This document shows, in pieces, positions 11,215 to 23,700 of a stretch of DNA of 64,000 nt. The stretch covers positions 41,071,522-41,135,521 of the forward strand of contig CM058229.1 in the NCBI GenBank assembly GCA_030180135.1. The letters are read 5' to 3'. The DNA is from Orychophragmus violaceus (Eukaryota; Streptophyta; Magnoliopsida; Brassicales; Brassicaceae). The notes under the pieces were generated by a model, which saw nothing but the letters and a program-made list of their open reading frames with translations, had not been told where the DNA came from and did not search any database. The position numbers were made by a program, and so were the translations under genes. The first letter of the stretch is position 1. Each line of letters opens with the position of its first letter.

Positions 11215-12240
11215 CACTAAAAGAAAAAACATTCTTGTGACTGCACTATTGGTCGCAAAATAGTCGTTAAACGACTTTTGACGACTAAATAGCGACTAAA
11301 TCTGGTAGTGGTAAATTCTTAGTCGCTAAATTGCATAGTCCTAAAAATAGTCGGCAAGTTGTGACTACTTTTACGACTAACAGAGGTAGTCATAACCTAG
11401 ATGTAGCGTGGTCGCGATATATAGAGACTAATTTGCGACTGTGTTGGCGACAGTTGTGCGACTCATATTTGAATCAGATGCAGTCAGTGAAATATAGTCA
11501 TCAAATAGTCATTAAACTAGGTGACCAAAGACCGACTAATATGTGATTTTATAAATTGATCACAATATAGTCGTAAAACATGGTGACTAAGTATTGATTG
11601 GGTAATGAATAATTTAATGATTATCCATCTACTAATCAGAACACCCATATAAGATTATGGTAATCATATGGCCACTATGTGGCGACTATTATGTTACTGG
11701 CTAATATAGTCAGAATTTAGTCGTAATATTTGGTGACTCATGAGCGACTGTTTAGTGACTAATTTAATGACTATACATCGACTAACCGGAACATCCAAAA
11801 ATTGTTATGGTCAACATTTAACCACTACTGGGGACTGTTTAATCACTAATTTAACGACTATGCAGCGACGAAGAGGAACATCCATATATAGTCGTAAGTT
11901 ATTTGGTGACTGTTTTGACTAAGGTAACGACTATGCAGCGATTAATCGGGACATCCATATACGATTATGGCATCGAATGTGCCACTAATTTGTGACCGTT
12001 TCATGATAAAGTAACGTCGGCTTCCTGATTGTTTTATTCGTAAAAATAAGAATTTAGTATCATTCCATTTGTCAAATTTAAGATTTGGTAATTGATGATA
12101 TTGTAAATTGAATGTTACGAGAAATGAAATAACATAGATAACTTTTATACTTATGCTACCATATATACACAAACGATTATCTTACATATGCAAACCCAAC
12201 ATTAAGGAGTTTCCAAATCATATAAAAAAGTTTAGTATAG
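11215..12240. mobile_element. CACTA (En/Spm) element, left terminus and subterminal repeats
   Basis: Begins CACTAAAAGAAAAAACATTC, the form of an En/Spm-type terminal inverted repeat, with CCT just outside as the possible 3-bp duplication. The next 800 bases contain many copies of short motifs built on GCGACTA / TAGTCGTAA / GTGACTGTT in both orientations. Clustered subterminal repeats of this kind are the transposase-binding zone of CACTA elements. Inside lies a minus-strand Transposase_24-type gene. The matching right terminus was not found. Nested insertions (12737-18705, 20274-37088) have expanded the element to more than 26 kb. Confidence 0.75.
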
Positions 12241-12260
12241 TAGAAACAGTGATAAGTAAC

Positions 12261-12736
12261 TTACAAAGCAGATGGAGTTGAAGTTGTACCTATTGGGGGA
12301 CAAGGCTCTGTGTTTGCTGCAGCCTTTTGATTCTGCAAGAAGTACATAACTTGCATATCACTTTCTCGCAGATACTTATCTACCAAGGAAAAGTGCTCGA
12401 TCTTTTCTTTCTGCTCAGACACTACTCGGGCGTGATCTACTTCACAGGCAGCATGCTTTTCGATTTTACATTGAGCTTCCTTTAATTGCTCTTTCAAGGC
12501 CACAAACGCTGAAGAGTCTCCCGGCTGCTTACGGTTGCACCTTAAAAGGTTCAGTTTGAGGCTTCCTACTCTATAAGGATTTCTTTGTACATCCTTCTCA
12601 GTGACATGTTGTAATTAAAGACAGTAAAAAAAAAACAATTAAATAAATAACATCACATGACTTTATAAATGTGGATTGTGAAAAATCCCCATTAATTTAC
12701 CTGAAGAAAGATGAAGTTATATTCATCTGGTGAGAG
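12261..12736 (-). pseudogene. Transposase_24 (Ptta/En/Spm) gene, C-terminal part
   Basis: The 3' end of a CACTA-associated gene. The piece next to the Copia LTR encodes TLSPDEYNFIFLQ and a donor site at 12700, then an intron, then VTEKDVQRNPYRVGSLK and a coiled-coil-like tail (MALKEQLKEAQCKIEKHAAC...). This order, a PDEYN-IFLQ block, a T-KD-RGNPYG-GSL block and a coiled tail, is typical of plant Ptta/En/Spm family proteins. The acceptor site is unclear. It is separated from its 5' part at 18707-20273 by the Copia insertion. Confidence 0.75.
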
Positions 12737-13372
12737 TGTAGGAATTGTTTAGTTGATCCTGATTCAATTTACAGATTCATATCAACCTAAACATACAGAT
12801 CTAGGTTCTCTTGAATAGAAACATTAGATGATCTCACCTTTTACCTGTTTGTTGCAGCGGAAGGAATAGAACAGGTCAGAGATCAGAGAGATACACCGAG
12901 GGATGAATCCTCCAAAGGTTCACACACGCGATCACAGAAAACGGCTGCTAGACCGAGCTGGTGGGAGGCGCAGGGAGAGAGGAGAATCGGCGCTGGGAGC
13001 TAGGGTTCGGAGAAAGAGATTTGGCTTTTAGTTTATTAAAAGCCTTCTCTTTCCCTTTTGGGCTTATGGGCCCAAAACACCAATCTGATTAAATCCCATT
13101 TAATCAGACCCATTAATCTTTCTCTCTTAGTACGACAAATGCCTGGCACTTTTGTCGTACTTCTGCTAAGCCGTTCCAACACTTTTCCTGTTAGCTTAGG
13201 CGTGTGACCCATATGGGATCATATAATAAAGGCAATAAGTCCAAGACTTATAGATCATGAGCGGACTCTAGCAAGCCATCATGACCCCCAGTATTATATG
13301 ACTTATGTCTGATCATTGACATACTCTTACTTTCTAGAGACAGTACCGAGATTACTGGACACAATTCCAACA
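12737..13372 (-). repeat. 3' LTR of the minus-strand Copia
   Basis: 636 bp. On the element strand it starts TGTTGGAATTGTGTCC and ends AACAATTCCTACA, so the ends are an inverted repeat with TG...CA. It follows the polypurine tract AAGTGGGAGAT (13373-13383). Inside are two compact hairpins: AGTACGACAAA/TTTGTCGTACT at 13129-13161 and TCTGATTAAAT/ATTTAATCAGA at 13084-13108. Confidence 0.85.
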
Positions 13373-16300
13373 ATCTCCCACTTGTACTGGAATCTCTCTG
13401 TATTCATAATCCTTTTGTCTCAATATCTCGATTAGTCATAAGGCAAGATTAGTGTCATCCTTATAAAGCCTAATCTTGTTCATCGGACTCTGATTTGATA
13501 CTGACAATCCAAACGACTCGGGAAAGTCCGTTTGAGCATGGCCATGCGTTTTCCAGTATTCAAATCTCCGATTGGCCTAGAGATATTCACTCCATTTATA
13601 TTGGAGGGACAAATCCCATCTTGTTCCATCACTGTAAACTACTCATTTCATGATGTACCCAAACAAGGTCCTTATAGCTATCGCAGAACGATAGCGTTAG
13701 ACAATGATCAAAGTACACCAGTCCATGTGCAGTCACATGCATAAGAACTCAGGTCTAAGGACTATACTCTATAGTCGTAGTAAGAATCTCTTATGACACA
13801 GATATAAATATCCTGAAGAGTTCTTATAAGCGGGTCTTGTCCGGTCGTATGTTCCCCAACATACACCTATGTACTGACTTTGATGCCGCGCATATATGAC
13901 ACACTGAGACTTTGTCATAAGTCACGTACCAATCCAGTCTCACACGGTTGTTGGTGTTCCAATTTTAACAACCTTCGACTAGGGACAGGATGATATAAAA
14001 CATTTATCAAATATAGGGTCTCATGATCAAGCTAAATGACTTCGATGACTCAAGATCAAGTCATTTACTTCGATGACCTATAAAATGGTTTATATCACTT
14101 TGGAATGATTATTTCATCACAGTTAAAATAATCTTGAAATAATAATTTCATTAAACATCTTAAATGTTATTTCAAGAACATATCCAATAACTAAATAAAG
14201 CCCTTTAATAACTCCCACTGAAATTAAGACTACATCTTAATTTCACTTATCCTACAGCAACAGTCCGCGACTCGTGCTTAGGCCTAAGGAGTGGCTTCGT
14301 TAATAGATTAGCAACGTTCTCATTCGTTGAAACTTGCTGATCTACTTAACATCTCTGTCATTTATCTTACGGAATAGGTTATACCTATCCTCAAGGTGTT
14401 TGGACCTCTGATGTGCAGCTAGTCTCATCTATGCTGGGAATCACATCAAGTTCAGTGACGAACTCTTCTTTCCAAACAACCTCTTTCGCCACTTCCCAAG
14501 CTGCGAAATGTTCAACTTAAGTCATTGAGTCAGCAACAGTGCCTTGCACCGCCAGATAGACACAAGATATAACCGGACTGTGATCGGAAATCATCTTTGT
14601 CTATTGGAAACTTGCCTTTCAAACTCTACCGACTCGTAGCACCTCACTTTCTCCGTAACTCTAGAATTTATCCTTAGTATTCCTAAAATACTTTAGGATA
14701 TTCTTTACGGCAATCCAGTGATTCTTTGCTGGATTTGACTGGTCTTTACTTGTCTTGCTTAACATTAAAGCAACATCAAACAAGTACGTTTCATGGCATA
14801 CATGATAGATCCAATTGCCGACGCATATGGAATCTCATCCATGCATTTAAGCTCAGCAGTTATCGTAGGATACTGTATCTTGCTTAACTTAATGCCATGT
14901 GACATTGGCATAAAACCCTTCTTGGATTGCTCAAAACGTGTAGGACTTTGTCAATTTAAGAATCCTGACTTTATCCTACCAGCTCTTTTGGATCTCTATC
15001 TCTGGATCCAAAATCCAAGAACTACGTGGCTTTACCCATGTCATTCATTAAACCAACTCCCAAGCTAGTCCTTTACCGACTACAGCGTTGGGACGTTATA
15101 TCCGAGAATCAGTATGTCATCGACATACACTATGAGAAATGCAATATCGCTCCCACTAATCTATTAGTAAACACACAGTTCCGCTTCGTTCCTGTTCAAG
15201 TCAAAACCTTGACTACTTCAACAGAACGAAGATTCCAACTCCGATATGTTTGCTTCCATCCATGAATGGATCGATGAAGCCAACTTACACAAAATGTAAT
15301 TCTTCGGAGTCTGGGCTCACTTTCGCTTCCTAGGATTTCGCAGATTTGTCGCTTTCAATGATCATCAGATCATGAGAACATTCAATGATCATCAGGCTGA
15401 ACTAATGACGAGAATTCACTCTCGGATTAGTGACTGATTCTTTCATATCTGCGAACTTCAGGCTCCACAGGTGTAGATTCTACAGAAGTCTGTAAATCCT
15501 TCCGCTGCTCTCCCTCAATAGGTTAAGCAGCCTCCTGTATTTCTCGAATTTCTTCGAGTTGTACTTTTACTCCCACTGTTCTTCTTGGAAAGTAATTTCC
15601 TTCTTAGAAAACAGAATGGTCGTAAAAGTACCGAGCCTTGGTTTCCCTGAGAAAACTTCGAGTTATACTTTTACTCCCACTGTTCTTCTTGGAAAATAAC
15701 TTCCCTTCTTAGAAAACAGATTGGACGTAAAAGTAACAAGCCTTAGTTTCTCTAGGACAACCAGCGAAGTAGCACAACTACAAATACTCAGTAAAGACAA
15801 ATTTGGATCGATTCCAATCCACATTAACGTGGTGTCTTTCAACTGATATTTGTGGAACTATTTCAGCGTAAACTTAGATATTTTAGAGCGTTATTCTTAA
15901 ATAATATCATGGAAGATTCGTGTGACTCATCTTTAATCATTTCTAATAAGATCTGATTCTTTCTCACAGAAACACCTTCAGGTTTTCAGGAGAAATGAGC
16001 TGTGAAACGATTTCACACTCATTAAGATGATCACACAATCAATGACTTAAGTATTCTCACTCGTGATTTAATCCAGAGTCTTAATACTTTTGTCATTCAG
16101 ATCCTATACTTCATTCTGGAACTCTTTCGACCATGTCAAAGAATTCCGACTTGTGTCTCATCAAATGAACACAGTCACACTCACTGAAGTAATCAGTAGA
16201 GACAATGAAGTACAGGAAATTTTCTCTGGCATTACTGCTCATTGGGCCACATACATCAGTATGTTCTAGGTCCAATAAGCCTTTGGGCCTTTCTCTAGCT

Positions 16301-16776
16301 CGGCTAAGATAGGCCCTTTTTCCTTTTGGTCCACTAAACAGAATTCAAGTCTCATAAGATATTTTATCAAATGAGCCCAACAGTCCATGACTATGTGATT
16401 TCTGAATCCGACTTACTCTATGTGACCAAGACTTTATGCCAAGAAAAATCAGGTTTAATTCATCAGATTTAAACCAATTCGGTATTTATGTTACATTTAG
16501 GCACTCTTTGGTTTAAGATATAAAACCCATTCCATGAATAGGGTGCTACAATTAATATTTCATTAAGATCAAAAGAACAAAACTTGTCTTTTATCAAAAT
16601 GAAAAACATTCAAATTCTTACAAGAAAATGAAAGACAATTCTGCTTAAAGCAGGTACATTGTAGCAATTACTTAATACAAAACCAAGCCTAAAAGGGATC
16701 TATAAGTGAAAACCCTACGGCTGAGGCAGCATCCCAAGCTCCTTCCAGACATGTAGTTTCACTTGCCCTTCCTTCA
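13373..16776 (-). pseudogene. Copia pol remnants (protease to RT/RNase H), heavily decayed
   Basis: No long ORF survives. Recognisable pieces: a gag-pre-integrase-like segment just left of gag; an RT core with IVYVDDILILGYNVPTL, the YVDD box at 15116-15127; and scattered RNase H/C-terminal segments. A 104-bp tandem duplication lies at 15552-15759. The density of stops marks this as an old copy. Confidence 0.7.
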
Positions 16777-16817
16777 ACGTTCTACTGTTGCTTAGGCTCT
16801 GCATATTATCACAAATA

Positions 16818-17801
16818 TCAGTGCCACAACCAGTATCCAATACCTTTTAAGGACGTTCTACTGTTGCTTAGGCTCTGCATATTATCACAAATATCAGTGC
16901 CACAACCAGTATCCAATACCTTTAAGGTAGAACTTGAAGTAATAACATGAATACCTGATGAAGTAGTCTCATACATCGACTTTAACTCCTCATCATCTTC
17001 CATGAATTTAATGCAATTTCTCTTCCAATGCCCTGTCTCCTTACAGTAGCAGCACTTACCAACGCAAGAGGTATCTGACTCGGGCTCAGAAGACACACGC
17101 TTTCCATGATTCAAAATCTGGACAACTTTGTCTTCACCCTTGTCAGCAGTAAACCTACCCTTCTCATTCATGAGATTGTACAGGGTACTCTTCACGTTTG
17201 GCTCAACTGTCTTGAGCATATCATGCAGTTCAGTCAGCGTCTTCGTTAAGCCTTTCTTGATATAGTTCCTTCTGAACTTATCATAGCTTGACGGCAGTGA
17301 CTGCATAATGATCTCAGTTGCCAACTCTTGGCTAACTGGATAATCCAGTTTCCTCAGGTTATCAATGTAACCCATCATTTTACTGACATGAGGACTCACT
17401 GGATTATCATTTGGTAGCTTGCAGCCAGTGAGAGACTTAACCAACCGGTATCTCTCCACTCTTATCTGCTCCTGAAATTTCAATTTCAGGCTGCTGATCA
17501 TCTCTATTGGCGACTCCATGTTCTCATATTGCTTCCGCAAGTCTGAGTCCATGGTAGCCAATATCAGACCACGCACATCTACCGCATCATTATAATGCTT
17601 ATTCCAAGCATCATATACTGCATGTGAAGCATTGGACCCGATCCTCACGGGGAGAGCTCTCTCAAGGACATAGTCTTTTCTCTCCTGTCTGAGGACTAGC
17701 CTCAGGTTCCGCGACCAAGTCAAGAAATTTGATCCGTTCAGCTTGTCCATCTTAAGGACAGACCGGATCGAGAAAGTGTTTTGATTGTTTGTGCTAGTCA
17801 T
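16818..17801 (-). pseudogene. Copia gag (UBN2-type) with start of protease
   Basis: About 327 codons from ATG 17801. The front matches plant Copia gag (MDKLNGSNFLTWSRNLRLVLRQ, DAWNKHYNDAVDVRGLILATM). A CCHC knuckle (CCYCKETGHWKRNC) follows, then the protease active site VLDTGCGTDIC. The reading frame ends because a 76-bp tandem duplication (16777-16927) repeats the protease active-site segment out of phase. Gag would form the virus-like particle. Apart from the duplication this part of the element is well preserved, unlike pol. Confidence 0.85.
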
Positions 17802-18705
17802 AACTGAAATATAAGATAAAAGGATTTTAGTTAATATGTTCAATATGATTAATCTCGTATTAAATTTAATATGATTAATCACGCATTATATTCAATAACA
17901 TAAGTTACCCTCAATAGAATACAATGATTCCAAGATCCACATATAACTAAGATCAAAGTGGGCCACTGGCCATCACCCAACCTTAGCTTATATCGGTAAG
18001 CCCTATATCGGCTAATTATATCCGTGATATAACTCTTGGTTGTGAATCTGGGCCCGAGGCCCAATTCACTCTGATGTCTCAAGGCCCGGGACTCCCGATG
18101 GCCCAGTCAAGAAAACCAGACTATACAGTCATGTAATCATTAATGTCTGGGACTCCCAATGACATTTATGAATCACAAACCGTCTTATCCACGCAAAAGC
18201 AGACACCCTCACACTGTAAGGCCATGAATACAATTGAATGGGCTTCGACAGCTGACATAGAATGGACAAGACATCCAACGCTTGATATTGTTTGAGGTTC
18301 GTAGGTTTATTAAAAAAATCATTCCCAAAATAGAAGATTACTATTTCGGGAAACTTTCCATTTTTGGAAACCTACTATTTTGGAAACTTTCTAAAATTGG
18401 AAACTTTCTAAAAACGGAAACTTTCTAACTTTAGAAATTTCTTTAAAATCCAAAACCCGCAAATCCAGAAACTTCTAATTTAAGAAACTTTCTAATTTCA
18501 AAATTTTGGAAACTTTAATTTAAAATCGACTTTATATTTTATAAAATAAATTTTAAATTGATCTGAAGAAAGACTCAAATAATTGGCCCAATTTTTTTAA
18601 CTTCTTGGCCCGAGGCCCAAGAATTTGTCCATGTCCAAGACATGACCCAATTGTCCAATTATTTGACATAACCGGTCTGGTTCATTAAAATTGGTCTAAC
18701 CAAAT
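17802..18705 (-). other. Copia leader, truncated
   Basis: Non-coding sequence between the lost 5' LTR and gag. Near 18350-18500 are short AT-rich tandem words (GGAAACTTTCTAA type). At about 18670 a CCGGTCTGGTTC segment resembles the ACCGGTT repeats in the leader of the plus-strand Copia. Confidence 0.5.
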
Positions 18706-18706
18706 T

Positions 18707-20273
18707 TTAATTACTACGATGACCACAATTGTCCCAATGTCGCAAAGCAACACCGTCTGAATCTTCTAAAGTCTCTGCAACGAGCTCTGCCAACCTGTAT
18801 TCCATGTTCTCCGCAAAGGTTTTTGCGATTTTCTCCACCTTCCAATAAACATACGTACCATCCGACTTTGTATGTTTCTTGATGAATACCTCACCAATAT
18901 TCACTGGTCTTCCCAATTCCTCTTCATACAGTGATATAAAACAAACAAGGATTATTACAGAATTTCAAGAAGCAATGCTGGAACAAACTTAAATAAGAGA
19001 TATATAATAAAAAGCTACTTGTCGTTTCTTGTTGGATTTGTTGGTACGACTTGGGCCCTGATAAATGGATGTGATGACCGAGACCTTCACGGTCAGACGA
19101 CAACTGGAATAGGTCGCACTACTTTCACGCGATTTTTCAGTATCCCAGTAGTCAGTCATCATTTTCTAGAGGGTCTCGCCGACCCACTTAGGTTGCTCTC
19201 GACTAGTCCTCACATTGTTAACCATGTCTTTCAACCGTCTTTGACAGATTTCTTTGAAATACTGTTGAACTGTCCTTATTATCAAGGGATCCCAGATATG
19301 TGTTTTCTTGAATACAAAGAAAATAAACATAGCATTAGTGAAAAAAACACAATCAAACTTATATGTAAAGGGTATATGAGAGAAAACTGTACCACGAACT
19401 CGAAGAAGTATTTTTCTGCTTTATCATGAGTCACACGCGACAAGCAATAGTAGAGTTGATCAAATTTGTTTGTAAAATATTTAGTAATCTTCCAAACCAA
19501 TTTCGATCCTCTGTCACGATTAAACCTGAAAAACGAGTTAACATAAGAAAGTTATTAATGGTTTGGTCATGTCTCAAATGATACACACACTATCTTGTAA
19601 ATGCTAAGCCATCGGATTCTCGTCAGACCATCATAAGTCGTTAAAATGAGACATCAAAACTCAATTGCTTGATAACTATTAGATTAACATCATGACCATC
19701 AGAGACTCGAACTCATCAAAACATCATAACTCGTAAGGAAACCAACAATCAGATTCTGAAGGAAACTAGATAGTTTAAAAACAGACCATTATAATATGCA
19801 AAAGACTAGAACAAGAAACCATACAGAGAATAAAAAGTCCTAACAAAATTTATAACAACAGCTGAAAAAAAAAAATAACAATAGCCATACCAAGCCGAGT
19901 TTGGCGTCAGTATGAGAGAGATGACATTGGTAAAACTTTCCTTGTATAGCACCAAAAGCAAAGCATTCAGAGCCTGTAGCGTGTCCTCCTGAAGATCCGA
20001 CAAAACATAAAGAGATTTGTCGAGTAAGTTGTGACCTTCAGAAGATGGATTACTCTGAGCCTTTGAGTGGTTAAGTGGCAAAACTAGGGATTCCTGAACA
20101 TGAGTCTGGTTGTTCTAGACATCTTCTGACGCCGGAGACACATCAACTTCACGTTGATTAGTAGTCGAGTTCTGGAAAAGTTGTTGTTGTGGTGGATAGT
20201 TCTGGACATTGGGTGTCGACGTTGACGGTTGGGCGATATCCGTGTCTTTGTCTGGACGTTGAGTGATATGCTC
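18707..20273 (-). pseudogene. Transposase_24 (Ptta/En/Spm) gene, N-terminal and central part
   Basis: Reading leftward: a Gln/Pro-rich start (STPNVQNYPPQQQLFQ) from the Gypsy junction at 20273; the block FTNVISLILTPNSAW (about 19890-19940); after an intron FNRDRGSKLVWKITKYFTNKFDQLYYC (about 19430-19525); then VQQYFKEICQRRLKDMVNNVRTSREQPKWVGETL and YWDTEKS (about 19120-19260); and finally GRPVNIGEVFIKKHTKSDGTYVYWKVEKIAKTF (18916 leftward). This is the signature order of the family. Stops (one at 20116-20118, one after GETL) and a shift show it is dead. Its frame continues across the Gypsy insertion into 37094 onward. Function in CACTA elements is presumed to be DNA binding at the ends. Confidence 0.85.
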
Positions 20274-21471
20274 GGAGTTTTAAATTCCCTAAGGTCAACT
20301 GCAAGTGCACAAAATAATTGTAGTATCTAGGGGTCGAACCACATAGACTCAAGAAATCCTACGATAGGCTATAGAACGTCAAGTTAAGCTAGGAGAAACA
20401 ATTAAGAAAGTAAGTAACTAAGCAGAAAGTAAATCAGTATCAAGAACGGTTTGTAAGCAATCAACTAAAAGCGCTAAGTCTAGGGAGTTCTCAGGAAATC
20501 AGACAAGCAGATAAACTATCAGTCAGGATCAAATTAAGTCTGGTTCTAGAACTCAAACACAAATATAGATTTAACCAATTTTCGTTGCGAGAATTCTCTA
20601 AGTCTAATAGCAGAAACCCAAATTTCTTTGCAATTCCTAAATGATTAAACTAGCTTTAAGTGCAGGTTCGATATGTTCACAATTCAATTAAACCAAATTT
20701 CTTTGCGAGTAATTCAATTGCTTAACCTAAATAGTTCAGATTCTAAACCACACTTTCGTGTCAATTTAATAACCTAAAGTCTAGATTCTAAGTGATCAAG
20801 TTAGAAACTAGTATTAAGCACAATTCAGGTTGAAGAACAAATATGATATGAATCCTTAACTGAATAAACAAATCTAGCAAGTAATGAAATCCCTAACGAG
20901 AATCCCTAAATCTAACTATGAATCTACTCATACATGATTAATGAAAACATAATCAATGAATAAATAAATTGCATTAAAGAGAGTAAAGAAACAAAGGGGT
21001 TCGAAATCTTCTCCAAAAGCAGGAAGCAATACAGGTTCATATCAGCCCCAAAAAGCTCTAAAAACTCTCAGCTCAAATTATGAAAGTGTATGTAACCGTC
21101 ATGTAAAACTGTTTGTAAAAACCTAATTATATTAGCCTAATCACATCTTGGGGCTTCCTTGTAAATACTGAAACTTCTAGGAAAAAGTGCAATTTCCACA
21201 TTCTTCATTAAACTCGCCGAGGAAAGCCCATCTCGCTCGTGTGTCGATCGATGCACAGGTTGTGTCGATCGATGCACTCCTCTGTTTTGGACAGTGAACT
21301 CTATCTCTCGGGTTGAATCTCCAAAATACTCTAGAAAGTGCCATAATCACCAAATCCACTCCAAACGTGCATATACCTAATAACACCTGTAAATGACACT
21401 AAAGAAACACCAAAAGACTCTAAAACATACTTATATCATGGTCTAAAACCGGTGAAAACCATGATAAAACA
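20274..21471 (-). repeat. 3' LTR of Gypsy A
   Basis: 1198 bp, closely similar to the 1208-bp 5' LTR at 35881-37088. On the element strand the 3' copy starts TGTTTTATCATGG and the 5' copy TGATATATCATGA. Both end AACTCCGAGCATATCA. It carries a pair of GTGTCGATCGATGCA motifs at about 21241-21277. Confidence 0.93.
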
Positions 21472-21485
21472 ACTCCCCCACACTT
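21472..21485 (-). other. Polypurine tract of Gypsy A
   Basis: AAGTGTGGGGGAGT on the element strand, directly next to the 3' LTR start. This is the plus-strand priming site. Confidence 0.85.
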
Positions 21486-22816
21486 AGCCTTTGCTTGACC
21501 TCAAGCAAAACAGAAAGCTAGAACATGGTGAAGAGGTTTGAAAACTTTCAGAAACTCTTTTCATCTTAGAATCAACAACACTCAGATTCCACTTAGTAAG
21601 CCACTGAAAGAATCACCTGCAAGACATCAAGACCAACATCTACTTCCCCCGCACTTAGCAACTGTCCTAAGTAAACTCCACAATCAATCCAAAGCAATTC
21701 AAATTCACCCTACTGACTTCTATAAGATATTAAGTGCGGTCTCAACTAAGGATTATCGATCAAAGGGCACATGGATTCTTACTCTGTTAGCTCTAGACCA
21801 CCATACTATCTTTTTCTGGTTCCTTTCTTCTCTTTTCCCTTCCTTAGCAACTGATTTCTCCCCATTGGGTATCATTTTTTTTTTATCAGTGCTCTTCCCG
21901 TTATGGGGTGTACGTTGGACACATTCCATGGATGCACATGAGGTAATAGGGGTCTCTACCACTCCCGTGACCACTTCGGAGGTACTAGCTCATCCTCAGT
22001 TTATTATTCTCTTTTTTTTTTACTTTAAGAGAAGGGGAGAAGGGAACCTTACTTGGACATGTTTACAAGCTGTGTCAGAACTAACAGAGGAGTCCGACTC
22101 AAGGTATACCAAGCCCTTAGGTGAGAAAATTAAGTCAAATTAAGGGTGAAGTCAGTTAAGGATCCTCTGAATACCTAAATTGATATGGGTGTCCTCAGTA
22201 GGCTGATCCGCATTGGGTTTTCTAATAGTCATAGATTGATCCTGCAACTTCATCCCAATGGTCACTTAAGTTCCTGCAAGTGCTGTTAACTTCTCAAAAA
22301 TTCATTGTTTCTTACTTAAATTGTTTTGACTCAATAAAACAAAATTTTTTTTGGACTGACTCTAAGAAAACAAAAGTGTGCGTCAGTAGCTACCTCCCCC
22401 CACACTTGAAACACACTGTCCCCAGTGGTGTCAAGCTTAGGATTGGTGAGAAAATTAATCGGAATGAAAATAATCCGAAAAAGGGTCAGAACACTTACCT
22501 GTCGTCAGCCTGCGTCGATCGATGCCATAAAGGTGTCGATCGATGCAAGGCGATTATGCCCACGGTTAAGTAGATACCCGGTGTCTGATCCGCAATTGAA
22601 CCAGCAAACCGTAAATCGCAAATGCATCGACCGATGCACAATGTGTGTCGATCGATGCCGTGCGATTCTGCCTGTTTCTCTCGGCTTGAACACACGAAAG
22701 CAGAAAATCAAAAACACCAAATCAAAAACGAAAAATGAAAACAAAAACGAACCTAACAGTGGGTTGCCTCCCACTCAGCGCTCTTTTAAGGTCATTAGCT
22801 TGACCTTTCAGCTGAA
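21486..22816. other. Gypsy A 3' non-coding region, with an antisense open frame
   Basis: Region between the pol stop (22817) and the PPT. No env-like ORF on the element strand. On the opposite (plus) strand a frame stays open from 21538 to 22143 (about 200 codons), but its only early start is TTG. Two pairs of CGATCGATGC motifs lie at 22511-22547 and 22621-22658. Confidence 0.45.
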
Positions 22817-23700
22817 TCAGGCAGAAGGTGCATTATCCAGAGGCAGAATCTGACCTCTCAGAATCTCGGCCTTAGCCCAATAGTGTTTCGCCCTCTGTCC
22901 ATTGACAGTAAATTCCTTACCTTCCTGGCTGATTAGAACGACATCTCCATAAGGACGTACCTCCTTGATCATGAAAGGACCAGACCACCTCGATCTCAGG
23001 TTACCTGGAAATAATTGCAAACGAGAGTTATACAAAAGTACCTGATCATTAGGCTCAAATTGTCTAGAGACAATCTTCTTTTCATGATAAGCTTTGGTCC
23101 TCTCCTTGTACAACTTTGAGTTCTCATAAGCAAAATGCCTAATCTCATCCAACTCATTAAGCTGCCCCAATATCCTCTCTGCAGCAGACTTAAGATCGAA
23201 ATTCATCTGCTTCACAGCCCATGCTGCTTTGTGCACAAGCTCCACAGGCATATAACATGCTTTTCCATACAACAGATGGAATGGAGTAGTCCCAAGTGGT
23301 GTCTTGAATGCAGTCCGATAAGCCTATAGTGCATCATCTAGCTTTGCCGCCCAATCCTTCCTTGTCTTCCCAACTGTCTTCTCTAAGATCTCCTTGATAT
23401 GTCTATTAGAGACCTCGACTTGTCCACTAGTCTGAGGGTGATAAGGAGTAGCAACTCGATGATGAACTCCATGCTTCTGTAGCGGGTTCTCAAAGACCTA
23501 ATTAATGAAATGAGATCCTCCATCACTAATTACTATCCGAGGTACTCCAAATCTAGGGGATATGATGGTCTTAAACAGCTTAATAACCACCGAAGAATCA
23601 TTGGTTGGGCTAGCTATTGCTTCCACCCACTTAGACACATAGTCCACATCAACCAGAATGAACTTATTCCCATAGGATGAGGGAAAAGGACCCATGAAAT
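22817..23700 (-). pseudogene. Gypsy A integrase, C-terminal part
   Basis: Continues integrase after the Copia insertion: MGPFPSSYGNKFILVDVDYVSKWVEA (first catalytic Asp in GIDF lies across the insertion), then VISDGGSHF (second Asp), an in-frame stop near 23498, QVEVSNRHIKEILE (catalytic Glu), a second stop near 23323, then LLYGKACYMPVELVHKAAWAVK and a C-terminal domain ending RGQILPLDNAPSA. In Arabidopsis Athila-type elements this enzyme joins cDNA to the chromosome. Two stops and the insertion inactivate it. Confidence 0.88.
23696..23700. repeat. Target-site duplication of the nested Copia (left copy)
   Basis: GAAAT here and at 30682-30686. Removing the Copia and one copy rebuilds the Gypsy integrase coding sequence GIDF-MGPFP in frame. 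Confidence 0.95.

Larger units (their letters stand above)
12737..18705 (-). mobile_element. Ty1/Copia element, minus strand, 5'-truncated
   Basis: On the minus strand: leader, gag (17801-16818), decayed pol (about 16800-13400), polypurine tract and 3' LTR (13372-12737). No second LTR and no primer-binding site (GCTCTGATACCA on this strand) are present in 17880-18705, where the 5' LTR should be. Homology to the host transposase gene resumes at about 18707, so the 5' end has been lost. It is related to the plus-strand Copia at 23701-30681: the gag proteins align throughout. Confidence 0.85.

Noticed and set aside
20158..20352. Separate small gene across the Gypsy LTR border
   Set aside because: The frame runs from the LTR into the CACTA-associated gene; it is an artefact of the insertion.
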